Notes: generated from the sequence alone by a model not told the origin. A DNA stretch of 64,000 nt from Pseudomonas sp. (GCF_030150285.1 NZ_JASLGE010000043.1:1-64000); one strand, 5' to 3'. Counted from the first letter of the stretch, positions 8,924-18,143 are shown. Numbers and translations are program-made.

Positions 8924-9652
8924 CTATCCGTTACCCAGCACCACATCCAGCGCCGTGCGGGCGTCGTCCAGTTGTACCAGTGTCGCGTGGCGGGCACCCA
9001 GGGCGTCGTGGTTTTCGATAGCGGTCAAGATGGCTTTGTGCCGGGGCATGGCCAGTTCGTGCAGGTTAGGCCGGCGGTTGGAGGTTTTCAGCGCTTCACG
9101 CAGGGCCAACGCGAGCATGTTGCATAAGTTGGCCAACAAGTCGTTATGGGTCGCGTCGGCAATGCGGCTGTGGAAGTCGAGGTCCGGTTGCAGCAGGGCT
9201 TCAGGCGTGGGTGCACTTTCCATGCGTTCGTAGGCTTCGCGGATCGAGGCGATGTCTTCGTCGGTCGCATGTTGGGCGGCAAGGGCAGCCACGGCCGGTT
9301 CGATGATGCTGCGCACACTGGTCAACAAGCCAAAAAACTCGTTTTGCGGCGAGCTTTGCATTAACCAGTGCAGCACGTCCGGGTCGAGCATGTGCCATTC
9401 ACGGCGCGGTTTGACCACGGTACCCACACGCGGTCTGGAATACACCAGCCCCTTGGCCACCAGCACGCGCGTGGCTTCGCGCAATACCGGCCGGCTGACC
9501 GCATACTCCTCACACAGCAAGGCCTCGGCCGGCAGTTTGTCGTCGGGTTTAAATCGCCCGGAGACAATCTGCAGGCCCAGTTCTTGAACGATGCGGGCGT
9601 GCATGCTTTTGCGGTCGGAGGGTTGACGGTAATCCATTGGGCGCAGGTTCAT
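8924..9652 (-). CDS. FadR/GntR-family transcriptional regulator
   Basis: A 242-residue DNA-binding protein. Residues up to about 80 form the winged helix (LPAEALLCEEYAVSRPVLRE, then the RPRVGTVV wing). The rest is an all-helical FCD effector domain with histidine and aspartate residues that would hold a metal and a carboxylate ligand. A second ATG five codons in is an alternative start. Its position next to a sugar-acid dehydratase implies that it represses the locus until a sugar acid or keto-acid binds. The palindrome at 11592-11604 is its best candidate operator. Family role is known; the ligand is inference. Confidence 0.88.
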   Translation of the reverse strand: MNLRPMDYRQPSDRKSMHARIVQELGLQIVSGRFKPDDKLPAEALLCEEYAVSRPVLREATRVLVAKGLVYSRPRVGTVVKPRREWHMLDPDVLHWLMQSSPQNEFFGLLTSVRSIIEPAVAALAAQHATDEDIASIREAYERMESAPTPEALLQPDLDFHSRIADATHNDLLANLCNMLALALREALKTSNRRPNLHELAMPRHKAILTAIENHDALGARHATLVQLDDARTALDVVLGNG

Positions 9653-9767
9653 CCTGTGGGAGAAAAGCGCCGATCATAACAGGCGCGGGAAAAACTAGCG
9701 CCTGATGGCTGATTCTCCCTGTCGCCGCCGTCGCCTCAACGCCGGGCAATGGCGGCCAGGGCGTGGG

Positions 9768-11504
9768 TCAATGCGAGTGGCGCGGCACTTCTGAACCTCG
9801 GCAACCCACCAGGAAGTCGAAGTCGCAACCCTGGTCGGCCTGCATGACGTGGTTGATGTACAGCTGGCGATAGCCGCCCACGATCAGGTTCTCTGGCGGC
9901 TTGATGTCGGCCAGGCGCGCTGCCAGTTCGGCGTCGCTGATGTCCAGGTGCAAGCGCCCGCTGGCGCAGTCCAGTTCAATCCAGTCACCTTCTTGCACGG
10001 CAGCCAATGGCCCGCCCGCTGCCGCTTCCGGGGCCACGTGTAGCACCACGGTGCCGTAGGCGGTGCCGCTCATGCGGGCATCGGAGATACGCACCATGTC
10101 GGTAACACCCTGGGCCAGCAGTTTGGCCGGCAGGCCCATGTTGCCCACTTCGGCCATGCCCGGGTAACCCTTGGGCCCGCAGTTTTTCATCACCAGGATT
10201 GAGTCGGCGGTCACGTCCAGTTCCGGGTCGTTGATGCGCGCTTTGTACATGTCGAAGTTTTCGAACACCACGGCCTTGCCGCGATGTTTCATCAACGCCG
10301 GGGTGGCGGCCGAAGGTTTGAGTACCGCGCCCAAGGGGGCCAGGTTACCGCGCAGCACGCAGATGCCGCCGTCGGCTACCAGCGGGTTGCTCAGCGGGCG
10401 AATCACTTCGTCGTCACCGTAAATCGGTGAGTTTTTGACGTTCTCCCACAGGCTTTTGCCGTTGACGGTCAGTGCCTCAGGGTTGGGGATAAGGTTGTGT
10501 TCGCCCATGCGGCGCAGTACCGCCGGCAAGCCGCCCGCGTAGTAGAACTCTTCCATCAGGAAGCGCCCGGAAGGCTGCAAGTCCACCAGCGTTGGGGTGC
10601 CACGGCCGATGCGGGTCCAGTCGTCCAGTTCCAGGTCGACACCGATGCGCCCGGCAATGGCTTTGAGGTGGATCACGGCGTTGGTGGAACCGCCGATGGC
10701 GGCGTTGACCCGGATGGCGTTTTCAAAGGCTGCTTTGGTCAACACTTTGGACAGGCGCAGGTCTTCGCGCACCATTTCTACGGCGCGCATGCCCGACATA
10801 TGGGCCAGCACGTAACGGCGTGAGTCCACGGCCGGGATGGCGGCGTTGTGCGGCAGCGAGGTGCCCAGCGCTTCGGCCATGCAGGCCATGGTCGAGGCCG
10901 TGCCCATGGTGTTGCAGGTGCCCGCGGAGCGGGACATGCCGGCTTCGGCCGAGAGGAACTCGTCGAGGCTGATATTGCCGGCTTTATAGGATTCGTGCAT
11001 TTGCCACACGATGGTGCCCGCGCCGATGTCTTTGCCTTTGTGTTTGCCGTTGAGCATCGGCCCGCCGGTGACCACGATGGCCGGCACGTCGCAACTGGCG
11101 GCACCCATCAGCAGGGCCGGGGTGGTTTTGTCGCAGCCGGTCAGCAGCACCACACCGTCAATCGGGTTGCCGCGAATGGCTTCTTCCACGTCCATGCTCG
11201 CCAGGTTGCGCGTGAGCATGGCGGTGGGGCGCAGGTTGGATTCGCCGTTGGAGAACACCGGGAATTCCACCGGGAACCCTCCCGCTTCAATCACGCCGCG
11301 TTTGACGTGTTCGGCAATGGTGCGGAAGTGGGCGTTGCACGGTGTCAGCTCCGACCAGGTGTTGCAAATGCCGATGATCGGCTTGCCCTGGAACTGATGG
11401 TCGGCAATGCCTTGGTTCTTCATCCAGCTGCGGTACATAAAGCCGTTTTTGTCTGCGCTGCCAAACCATTGAGCCGAACGCAGAGGAGGGGTTTTATCAG
11501 ACAT
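9768..11504 (-). CDS. IlvD/Edd-family sugar-acid dehydratase (arabinonate/xylonate type)
   Basis: A 578-residue iron-sulfur dehydratase that would turn an aldonic acid into a 2-keto-3-deoxy acid. C56 (in SELTPCNAHF), C124 (GCDKTTPA) and C197 (AGTCNTMGTAST) correspond to the three cluster ligands of characterised pentonate dehydratases; the SDARMSGTAYG segment carries the catalytic serine. The frame is open to 11678, but the ATG at 11504 has an AGAGAA ribosome site and starts the conserved sequence. It is divergent from the MFS gene. The keto-acid enzymes downstream favour a pentonate, but exact substrate (L-arabinonate, D-xylonate or a hexonate) cannot be fixed. Confidence 0.88.
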   Translation of the reverse strand: MSDKTPPLRSAQWFGSADKNGFMYRSWMKNQGIADHQFQGKPIIGICNTWSELTPCNAHFRTIAEHVKRGVIEAGGFPVEFPVFSNGESNLRPTAMLTRNLASMDVEEAIRGNPIDGVVLLTGCDKTTPALLMGAASCDVPAIVVTGGPMLNGKHKGKDIGAGTIVWQMHESYKAGNISLDEFLSAEAGMSRSAGTCNTMGTASTMACMAEALGTSLPHNAAIPAVDSRRYVLAHMSGMRAVEMVREDLRLSKVLTKAAFENAIRVNAAIGGSTNAVIHLKAIAGRIGVDLELDDWTRIGRGTPTLVDLQPSGRFLMEEFYYAGGLPAVLRRMGEHNLIPNPEALTVNGKSLWENVKNSPIYGDDEVIRPLSNPLVADGGICVLRGNLAPLGAVLKPSAATPALMKHRGKAVVFENFDMYKARINDPELDVTADSILVMKNCGPKGYPGMAEVGNMGLPAKLLAQGVTDMVRISDARMSGTAYGTVVLHVAPEAAAGGPLAAVQEGDWIELDCASGRLHLDISDAELAARLADIKPPENLIVGGYRQLYINHVMQADQGCDFDFLVGCRGSEVPRHSH

Positions 11505-11591
11505 GACGGGTTCTCTTATTGTATGACTAATTGATTTCAATGGTGCTAAGTTATCCTCAAAATGGCGTTCGTGGAAGTGTTGTTGAGTAAA

Positions 11592-11604
11592 TAGTATTAC
11601 TATA
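11592..11604. promoter_or_regulatory. Candidate operator in the divergent sugar-acid promoter region
   Basis: ATAGTATTACTAT is a perfect palindrome with six-base arms around a central T. It lies between the dehydratase (start 11504) and the MFS gene (start 11693). FadR-family proteins bind short palindromes of this kind, and the regulator gene is next to the dehydratase. Function is inferred. Confidence 0.5.
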
Positions 11605-11692
11605 TAGTCGGTTTCAACTGAGAGCTGATCCTGGCGTTTTCCTGCCTGAGGCCACTCCAGAGGTGATAACAAAAACAATGGGAGACCGTCAT

Positions 11693-13015
11693 ATGAGCCA
11701 GGAACTCGGGCTTATTCGTCGTATTACGTTAAAACTCATACCGTTTCTGATTCTTCTGTACCTGATTGCCTACGTAGACCGCTCTGCTGTCGGCTTTGCC
11801 AAGCTGCACATGGGTGCGGACATCGGCATTGGCGATGCGGCCTACGGGTTGGGTGCAGGGTTGTTCTTTATCGGTTACTTCCTGATGGAGATCCCCAGCA
11901 ACCTGATGCTCGAGCGTTTCGGCGCGCGGCGCTGGTTTGCCCGGATCATGGTCACCTGGGGTGCAATCACCATCGGCATGGCCTTTGTGCAAGGGCCGTA
12001 CAGCTTCTATGTGATGCGCTTTCTGCTCGGCGTGGCCGAGGCGGGGTTCTTCCCGGGTGTTCTGTACTACATCACCCAATGGTTCCCGGTGCGCCATCGC
12101 GGCAAGATCCTGGGGCTGTTTATTCTCTCGCAACCGATTGCCATGATGATCACCGGGCCCGTGTCCGGCGGTTTGCTGGGCATGGACGGGGTGCTCGGCC
12201 TGCACGGCTGGCAATGGCTGTTTATTGTCATCGGCATGCCCGCCATTTTGCTGACCTGGCCGGTGCTGCGTTACCTGCCCGATGGCCCGCAACAGGTCAA
12301 GTGGATGGACCAGCGCGAGAAAGACTGGCTGGTGGGTGAGCTGGAAAAGGACTTGAAAGAGTACGGCCAGACCCGTCACGGCAACCCGCTGCATGCCTTG
12401 AAAGACAAGCGTGTCTTGCTGCTGGCGCTGTTCTACCTGCCCGTGACATTGAGCATCTACGGCTTGGGCCTGTGGTTGCCGACGCTGATCAAGCAATTTG
12501 GCGGCAGCGACCTGACCACCGGGTTTGTGTCGTCCATCCCCTATATTTTCGGGATTATCGGCCTGCTGTTTATTCCTCGCAGTTCCGACCGTTTGAATGA
12601 CCGTTATGGCCATTTGGCGGTGCTTTATGTGTTGGGTGCCATTGGCCTGTTCTTCAGTGCGTGGTGGTCGGCTCCCGCGTTGCAACTGGCGGCACTGTGC
12701 CTGGTGGCGTTCTCACTGTTTTCCTGCACCGCGATTTTCTGGACTTTGCCGGGCCGTTTCTTTGCCGGTGCCAGTGCGGCAGCCGGTATCGCGCTGATCA
12801 ACTCGGTGGGCAACCTGGGCGGTTACATCGGCCCGTTTGTGATCGGTGCACTCAAGGAATACACCGGCACGCTGGCGTCGGGCCTGTACTTCCTGTCGTG
12901 TGTGATGGTGTTCGGGTTGATCCTGACCGGCGTGGTGTACCGCGTGCTAGAGCGCAAACACGCGCTCAAACCTGACGAGCAGGCGGCTTCTGCCCGCGCG
13001 GCTTCTCATTCTTAA
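11693..13015 (+). CDS. MFS transporter, anion:cation symporter type
   Basis: A 440-residue inner-membrane symporter with 12 hydrophobic helices. It begins with the ACS-family pattern (RRITLKLIPFLILLYLIAYVDR, then GFAKLHMG). GGGAG sits seven bases before the ATG at 11693, so I prefer that start to the in-frame upstream ones. Family members import sugar acids, tartrate or aromatic acids with protons. Here it heads a rightward operon with an AraD1-like enzyme and an aldehyde dehydrogenase, and shares its control region with the dehydratase, so import of the same sugar acid is the natural reading. Confidence 0.85.
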   Translation: MSQELGLIRRITLKLIPFLILLYLIAYVDRSAVGFAKLHMGADIGIGDAAYGLGAGLFFIGYFLMEIPSNLMLERFGARRWFARIMVTWGAITIGMAFVQGPYSFYVMRFLLGVAEAGFFPGVLYYITQWFPVRHRGKILGLFILSQPIAMMITGPVSGGLLGMDGVLGLHGWQWLFIVIGMPAILLTWPVLRYLPDGPQQVKWMDQREKDWLVGELEKDLKEYGQTRHGNPLHALKDKRVLLLALFYLPVTLSIYGLGLWLPTLIKQFGGSDLTTGFVSSIPYIFGIIGLLFIPRSSDRLNDRYGHLAVLYVLGAIGLFFSAWWSAPALQLAALCLVAFSLFSCTAIFWTLPGRFFAGASAAAGIALINSVGNLGGYIGPFVIGALKEYTGTLASGLYFLSCVMVFGLILTGVVYRVLERKHALKPDEQAASARAASHS

Positions 13016-13038
13016 TCCGTGTGTAAGCGAGAATTTCT

Positions 13039-14031
13039 ATGCGTTTAGTCCAGTTTGAAGTGAACAACGGTGAGCGTCGTGTCGGTGTGGTTGACGGTGC
13101 TCAGGTACGTGAAGTGCAGGGTGCCGCCAGCGTGCGCGAACTGGCCCTTGCCGCTATTAAAGCGGGGGTGAGCCTGGCGCAGCAGGTCGAGGGCTTGGGC
13201 CTGGGAGCCGGTCATGACTACGCCGAACTGCTGGCCGAGCTGCGCATTTTGCCGCCGCTGGACCACCCGGACCCGGCGCATATGTTGATCAGCGGCACCG
13301 GCCTGACCCACCTGGGCAGCGCCTCGGCGCGGGACAAAATGCACCAGCAAAACCACGATGAAGCCACCCTGACCGACACCATGCGCATCTTCAAATGGGG
13401 GGTGGAGGGCGGCAAGCCTGCGGCCGGCCAGGCCGGTGTGCAGCCAGAGTGGTTCTACAAGGGCGATGGCAGCATTGTGGTGCGCCCGGGGGCGGCGTTC
13501 CCGCTGCCGCCGTTTGCCGAAGACGCCGGCGAAGAACCCGAAATCGGCGGCCTGTACGTGATTGGTCATGACCGCAAGCCATACCGCGTCGGGTTTGCGG
13601 TGGGTAACGAGTTCTCCGACCACGTGATGGAGCGCAAAAACTACCTGTACCTGGCCCATTCGAAACTGCGCAGTTGCTCGTTCGGCCCGGAGCTGCGGGT
13701 CGGTGAGTTGCCGCAGCACCTGGCGGGCAGCAGCCGCATCATCCGCAACGGCGAAGTGCTGTGGGAACACGAATTCCTCAGCGGCGAAGCCAACATGTGC
13801 CACAGCCTTGAAAACCTTGAGTACCACCACTTCAAGTACAGCCAGTTCCTGCGCCCGGGCGACGTGCATATCCATTTCTTCGGTACCGCCACCTTGTCAT
13901 TCGGTGACGGCATTCGCACGCAACCGGGCGACCGTTTTGAAATCAGCCAGGCCGAGTTCGGTGCCCCGTTGGTCAACGGTATTCAACCGGTCGACGGCGT
14001 GTTTGAACCCGGCGACGTCGGCACACTTTAA
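13039..14031 (+). CDS. AraD1/GguC-family protein (FAH fold)
   Basis: 330 residues. The start (MRLVQFEVNNGERRVGVVDG) and the core segments (DHVMERKNYLYLAHSKLRS, then GEVLWEHEF) match FAH-superfamily proteins called AraD1 or GguC. In nonphosphorylative pentose pathways such enzymes act on 2-keto-3-deoxy pentonates or their diketo derivatives; this assignment rests on family and context. It sits 23 bases after the MFS gene and 12 bases before the dehydrogenase gene. The likely step is dehydration of the keto-deoxy acid to ketoglutarate semialdehyde. Confidence 0.75.
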   Translation: MRLVQFEVNNGERRVGVVDGAQVREVQGAASVRELALAAIKAGVSLAQQVEGLGLGAGHDYAELLAELRILPPLDHPDPAHMLISGTGLTHLGSASARDKMHQQNHDEATLTDTMRIFKWGVEGGKPAAGQAGVQPEWFYKGDGSIVVRPGAAFPLPPFAEDAGEEPEIGGLYVIGHDRKPYRVGFAVGNEFSDHVMERKNYLYLAHSKLRSCSFGPELRVGELPQHLAGSSRIIRNGEVLWEHEFLSGEANMCHSLENLEYHHFKYSQFLRPGDVHIHFFGTATLSFGDGIRTQPGDRFEISQAEFGAPLVNGIQPVDGVFEPGDVGTL

Positions 14032-14043
14032 AAGGACAGTTTC

Positions 14044-15627
14044 ATGACTCAGATTCTCGGTCACAACTACATTGGTGGCCAACGCAGCGCCGAAGGCAGC
14101 GTTATCGTCAAGAGCGTCGACGCCACCACCGGCGAAACGCTGGCCTACGACTTTCACCAGGCCACCCCGGCTGAAGTGGACCGCGCGGCGCTGGCGGCCG
14201 CGACCGCGTACCCGGCCTTTCGCGCTCTGAGCGCTGCACGCCGCGCTGAATTCCTTGACGCCATTGCTGATGAGCTGGACGCACTGGGCGATGACTTTGT
14301 GGCCGTGGTGTGCCGCGAAACCGCACTGCCAGCCGGGCGTATCCAGGGCGAACGCGGCCGTACCAGCGGCCAGATGCGCCTGTTCGCCAAGGTGCTGCGT
14401 CGCGGTGATTTTTACGGCGCGCGCATCGATCAGGCCTTACCGGACCGTGCGCCGCTGCCACGCCCGGACCTGCGCCAGTACCGCATTGGCCTGGGCCCGG
14501 TTGCCGTGTTCGGTGCCAGCAACTTCCCGCTGGCCTTCTCCACGGCGGGCGGCGACACCGCGTCGGCGCTGGCGGCCGGTTGCCCGGTGGTGTTCAAGGC
14601 CCACAGCGGCCATATGGCCACTGCCGAATGGGTGGCCAATGCGCTGGTCCGCGCGGCCGAACGCACCGGCATGCCGGCAGGCGTGTTCAACATGATTTAT
14701 GGCGCGGGTGTGGGTGAAGCGTTGGTCAAGCACCCGGCGATCCAGGCCGTGGGCTTTACCGGCTCGCTCAATGGCGGTCGCGCGCTGTGCGACATGGCCG
14801 CGGCGCGCCCGCAGCCGATTCCGGTGTTTGCCGAGATGTCGAGCATCAACCCGGTGATCATCCTGCCTCAGGCTCTGGCCGCGCGCAGCGAGACGATTGC
14901 CCGCGAACTGGCCGCTTCGGTGGTGCAGGGGTGTGGGCAGTTCTGCACCAACCCAGGGCTGGTGATCGGTATCCGTTCAGCGGCGTTCAGCGCCTTTGTT
15001 CAGCAACTGGCGGCGCAAATAAACGATCAGCCGGCGCAAACCATGCTCAACGCGGGCACCTTGCGCAGCTACGGCAAAGGCCTGGACAAACTTCTGGCCC
15101 ACGCCCGTATCGAGCACGTTGCCGGCACGGCGCAGCAGGGCAACCAGGCTCGGCCGCAACTGTTCAAAGCCGATGTCAGCCTGTTGCTGAACGGCGATGA
15201 AGTGCTGCAAGAAGAAGTGTTTGGCCCTACCACGGTCGTGATCGAAGTGGCCGATCAGGCGCAACTCAGCGCGGCCCTCAACGGCTTGCACGGCCAACTC
15301 ACGGCCACCGTGATTGGCGAGCCGGACGACTTGCAGCAGTTCAGCGAGCTGACGCCGCTGCTGGAGCAGAAAGTCGGCCGCATCCTGCTGAACGGTTACC
15401 CGACCGGCGTGGAAGTGTGCGATTCGATGGTGCATGGCGGCCCGTACCCGGCCACTTCGGATGCGCGCGGCACGTCGGTGGGCACCTTGGCCATTGATCG
15501 CTTCCTGCGCCCGGTGTGCTTCCAGAACTACCCCGACAGCCTGCTGCCGGACGCCTTGAAGAACGCCAACCCATTGGGCCTGCAGCGCCTCATCGACGGC
15601 CAGTTATCTGACCGCGCGATTGGCTGA
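14044..15627 (+). CDS. Aldehyde dehydrogenase, 2-ketoglutarate-semialdehyde type
   Basis: 527 residues, NAD(P)+-dependent. The catalytic cysteine C301 lies in GQFCTNPG, a motif I associate with ketoglutarate-semialdehyde dehydrogenases, and the general base is E264 in FAEMSS. The coenzyme-site segment FGASNFPLAFS is also present. It would oxidise 2-ketoglutarate semialdehyde to 2-ketoglutarate, ending the pathway in the TCA cycle. An AAAGGA site precedes the ATG. A hairpin without a T-run follows the stop. Confidence 0.87.
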   Translation: MTQILGHNYIGGQRSAEGSVIVKSVDATTGETLAYDFHQATPAEVDRAALAAATAYPAFRALSAARRAEFLDAIADELDALGDDFVAVVCRETALPAGRIQGERGRTSGQMRLFAKVLRRGDFYGARIDQALPDRAPLPRPDLRQYRIGLGPVAVFGASNFPLAFSTAGGDTASALAAGCPVVFKAHSGHMATAEWVANALVRAAERTGMPAGVFNMIYGAGVGEALVKHPAIQAVGFTGSLNGGRALCDMAAARPQPIPVFAEMSSINPVIILPQALAARSETIARELAASVVQGCGQFCTNPGLVIGIRSAAFSAFVQQLAAQINDQPAQTMLNAGTLRSYGKGLDKLLAHARIEHVAGTAQQGNQARPQLFKADVSLLLNGDEVLQEEVFGPTTVVIEVADQAQLSAALNGLHGQLTATVIGEPDDLQQFSELTPLLEQKVGRILLNGYPTGVEVCDSMVHGGPYPATSDARGTSVGTLAIDRFLRPVCFQNYPDSLLPDALKNANPLGLQRLIDGQLSDRAIG

Positions 15628-15640
15628 TACCCGCCTGTAA

Positions 15641-15670
15641 ACGGCGGCCGCCTGCATGGGTGGCCGCCGT
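15641..15670 (+). other. Stem-loop between the dehydrogenase and second MFS gene
   Basis: ACGGCGGCC (15641-15649) pairs perfectly with GGCCGCCGT (15662-15670). No T-tract follows, so it is more likely an mRNA-processing or stabilising hairpin than a terminator. Confidence 0.6.
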
Positions 15671-15721
15671 GCCTCTGCCACATTCTGTGCAACGCCTGAC
15701 AACAATAATCAAAGGTGCGCC

Positions 15722-17038
15722 ATGACTGCTGAAACACTTACGCCTGCGCGCTCGCCCGCCGACACGCTGGACGATGCGCTGTACCGCAAAGTGAACTGGC
15801 GGATCATTCCGCTGTTTATCGTGTGTTTTCTGTTTGCCTACCTGGACCGGGTCAATATCAGCTTCGCCAAATTGGAGATGCAGAGTGATCTGGGGTTCAG
15901 CGATACCGTCTATGGCCTGGGGGCCAGCCTGTTTTTCGTCGGCTATTTTCTGTTTGAAGTGCCCAGCAACGTCTTGCTGCACAAGATCGGTGCCCGTATG
16001 TGGATCGCCCGCATCATGGTGTCGTGGGGCATTACCTCGGCGTGCATGATGTTTGTGGACAGCGAGTTCTGGTTCTACACCCTGCGGTTTTTGATCGGGG
16101 TGATGGAAGCCGGCTTTGTGCCGGGGGTGCTGTTTTACTTCACCCAGTGGTACCCGGGTAATCGCCGGGCACGCGTGAATGCCTATTTCAAAAGCTCCAT
16201 TTGCCTGTGCGGCATTGTCGGTGGCCCATTGGCCGGGTTTATCCTCGGGCACTTCGATGGGGTGTACGGCATGGCAGGCTGGAAGTGGCTGTTTTTGCTG
16301 GAAGGTCTGCCGTCGGTGCTGCTGGGCTTTGTGGTGTTGTGGTTGTTGAGCGACCGCATCGAAGACGCCCCGTGGCTGTCAGTTGAAGAGAAAAAAGTGC
16401 TGCTGGCGCGGATGGCCAGCGAGCCCAAGCCTGAGTCGTCCAGCGCGTTTTCCGATATCTGGAAACACCCGACCACCTACGTGATGTCGGCCATTTACCT
16501 GTGCCTGGTCATGGCGCTGACCGGGCTGCTGTTCTGGATGCCGCAACTGATTAAAAGTGCCGGGGTGGCAGACACCTTCGATATCGGCCTGCTGACCATG
16601 ATCCCGTATTTGGTCGCTGCGGCCGGCAACCTGGTGATTGGCAACAGTTCTGACAAACGCGGCGAGCGGCGCTGGCACATGGCCGGTTGCGCGTTGTTGA
16701 CCGCCGCCGGTTACCTGTTGTGCGCCTGGTTCCCGGGGCAATTGCTGCCCTTGATGGTCGGCATGAGCATGGTGCTTACCGGGATCATCGCCTGGATGCC
16801 GATTTTCTGGACCATACCGCCGCGCTTTCTCACCGGTTTGGCGGCCGCAGCCGGCATTGCCCTGATCAACTCGCTGGGCCAGTTGGGCGGTATCATTGCG
16901 CCCTTTATGGTGGGGCGTATCAAGGACCTTAGCGGCTCGGCCACACCGGCTTTGTATGTGCTGAGCATGGTTTGCCTGCTGGCCACGGCGCTGGTGATCT
17001 GGGGTATTCCGGCGCGTTACTACCGGGTAAAACCATGA
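15722..17038 (+). CDS. Second MFS transporter, anion:cation symporter type
   Basis: 438 residues with 12 hydrophobic helices and the ACS pattern (LYRKVNWRIIPLFIVCFLF, AYLDRVNISFAKLEMQ). The ATG at 15722 begins the family-like N-terminus; the upstream in-frame extension looks noncoding. It is related to but clearly distinct from the MFS protein at 11693, so the locus may import two acids, or one importer may serve the hydroxyacid dehydrogenase that follows 20 bases later. The substrate is not readable from sequence. Confidence 0.84.
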   Translation: MTAETLTPARSPADTLDDALYRKVNWRIIPLFIVCFLFAYLDRVNISFAKLEMQSDLGFSDTVYGLGASLFFVGYFLFEVPSNVLLHKIGARMWIARIMVSWGITSACMMFVDSEFWFYTLRFLIGVMEAGFVPGVLFYFTQWYPGNRRARVNAYFKSSICLCGIVGGPLAGFILGHFDGVYGMAGWKWLFLLEGLPSVLLGFVVLWLLSDRIEDAPWLSVEEKKVLLARMASEPKPESSSAFSDIWKHPTTYVMSAIYLCLVMALTGLLFWMPQLIKSAGVADTFDIGLLTMIPYLVAAAGNLVIGNSSDKRGERRWHMAGCALLTAAGYLLCAWFPGQLLPLMVGMSMVLTGIIAWMPIFWTIPPRFLTGLAAAAGIALINSLGQLGGIIAPFMVGRIKDLSGSATPALYVLSMVCLLATALVIWGIPARYYRVKP

Positions 17039-17058
17039 CTGTTTCAAGGGAGGCAAGC

Positions 17059-18024
17059 ATGACACCTCATCTGTTGATTTTCAGCCGCGTGTCCTCGGCA
17101 CAGGTGTTGGCCGAGCTTGAGCAACGCTACCACGTGACGTACTGCCCCGACCCGTTGGGGGCCGATGAAGTGCGTTTCTTTGCGGCCTTGGGCGAGGCTG
17201 ATGCCCTGATGGGCGCGAGCCTGAAACTGGACCGCACGCTGCTGGAACAAGCGCCAAAGGTCAAAGTGATCGCCAGTGTGTCGGCGGGGTATGACAACTA
17301 CGACCTGGATTACCTGCGTGAGCGCGGCATTTGCCTGACCAACACCCCGGACGCTGTGACCGAGACCACTGCCGATACGGCGTTCTTGCTGCTGATGATG
17401 GCAGCCCGTCGCGCGCTGGAAATGGCCGACCTGGTGCGCAACGGCCAGTGGCAGGAGAAAAATATCCCGGAGTCGCTGTTCGGCACCGATGTGCACGGCA
17501 AACGGCTGGGCATTATTGGCCTGGGGCGTATCGGCGCGGCGATTGCGCGGCGTGCCCGGTTCGGCTTTGGCATGTCGATTATCTACAGCGGCCAGTCTGA
17601 CAAACCGGCGCTGGAGCATGAGCTGGGTGCGCAACGGGTGGCGCTGGAGCAACTGCTGGCCGAGGCGGATTTCATTTGCGTGTGCGTGCCGTTATCCGAT
17701 GCAACCCGTCACCTGATCGGGGCCCGTGAGTTTGGTTTGATGCGTCAGCAGAGCATCTTTCTGAACGTGTCCCGTGGGCCGGTGGTGGACGAGGCGGCCT
17801 TGATCGATACGCTGCAACGGGGAGGGATTCGAGCGGCGGGGCTGGACGTGTTTGCCCAGGAGCCGTTGCCCGCTGACTCACCGTTACCGGGCTTCAGGCA
17901 GGTGTGTGCGTTGCCGCATATTGGCTCGGCCACCGTTGAGGCGCGAGCGTTGATGGCCCGCACTGCGGCTGACAATCTGCACCGCGTTCTGCGCGGCGAG
18001 CCCCCCCTTAACCGCGTGGTGTAA
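17059..18024 (+). CDS. D-isomer-specific 2-hydroxyacid dehydrogenase (GhrB/TkrA-like)
   Basis: 321 residues. The Rossmann motif GLGRIGAAIARRA binds NAD(P)H. SVSAGYDNYD, NVSRGPVVDEAAL and the catalytic histidine in LPHIGSAT follow the family order. Members reduce glyoxylate, hydroxypyruvate or 2-ketogluconate. GGGAGG lies six bases before the ATG at 17059; an ATG at 17037 overlapping the MFS stop is possible but less good. As last gene of the operon it could divert a keto-acid intermediate or feed in a 2-keto sugar acid. Confidence 0.82.
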   Translation: MTPHLLIFSRVSSAQVLAELEQRYHVTYCPDPLGADEVRFFAALGEADALMGASLKLDRTLLEQAPKVKVIASVSAGYDNYDLDYLRERGICLTNTPDAVTETTADTAFLLLMMAARRALEMADLVRNGQWQEKNIPESLFGTDVHGKRLGIIGLGRIGAAIARRARFGFGMSIIYSGQSDKPALEHELGAQRVALEQLLAEADFICVCVPLSDATRHLIGAREFGLMRQQSIFLNVSRGPVVDEAALIDTLQRGGIRAAGLDVFAQEPLPADSPLPGFRQVCALPHIGSATVEARALMARTAADNLHRVLRGEPPLNRVV

Positions 18025-18032
18025 GCCAGGTC

Positions 18033-18079
18033 CGGGCTGTTGGTAACGGAGTACCGCAGCCCGCACGGGTTTTTATTTT
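18033..18079 (+). terminator. Rho-independent terminator of the sugar-acid operon
   Basis: CGGGCTG (18033-18039) pairs with CAGCCCG (18057-18063), and the inner GGTA/TACC extends the stem. A T-rich run (18070-18079) follows after a short CACGGG spacer. Confidence 0.75.
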
Positions 18080-18083
18080 TAGA

Positions 18084-18136
18084 TACCTGCACAAGGTTGG
18101 CGCACTGGCACCGACCGACTTTTCTACGTGCAGGTA
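18084..18136 (+). promoter_or_regulatory. Inverted repeat just upstream of the large toxin-like gene
   Basis: TACCTGCAC (18084-18092) and GTGCAGGTA (18128-18136) are perfect nine-base inverted arms. The second arm ends seven bases before the ATG at 18144 and contains the only SD-like bases (CAGG). If transcribed, the hairpin would bury the ribosome site; it could instead be a protein-binding site. Both are inference. Confidence 0.5.
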
Positions 18137-18143
18137 CCCGCTC

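Noticed and set aside
11505..11678. N-terminal extension of the dehydratase to 11678
   Set aside because: It would run through the divergent promoter region and its palindrome; the conserved start and ribosome site are at 11504.
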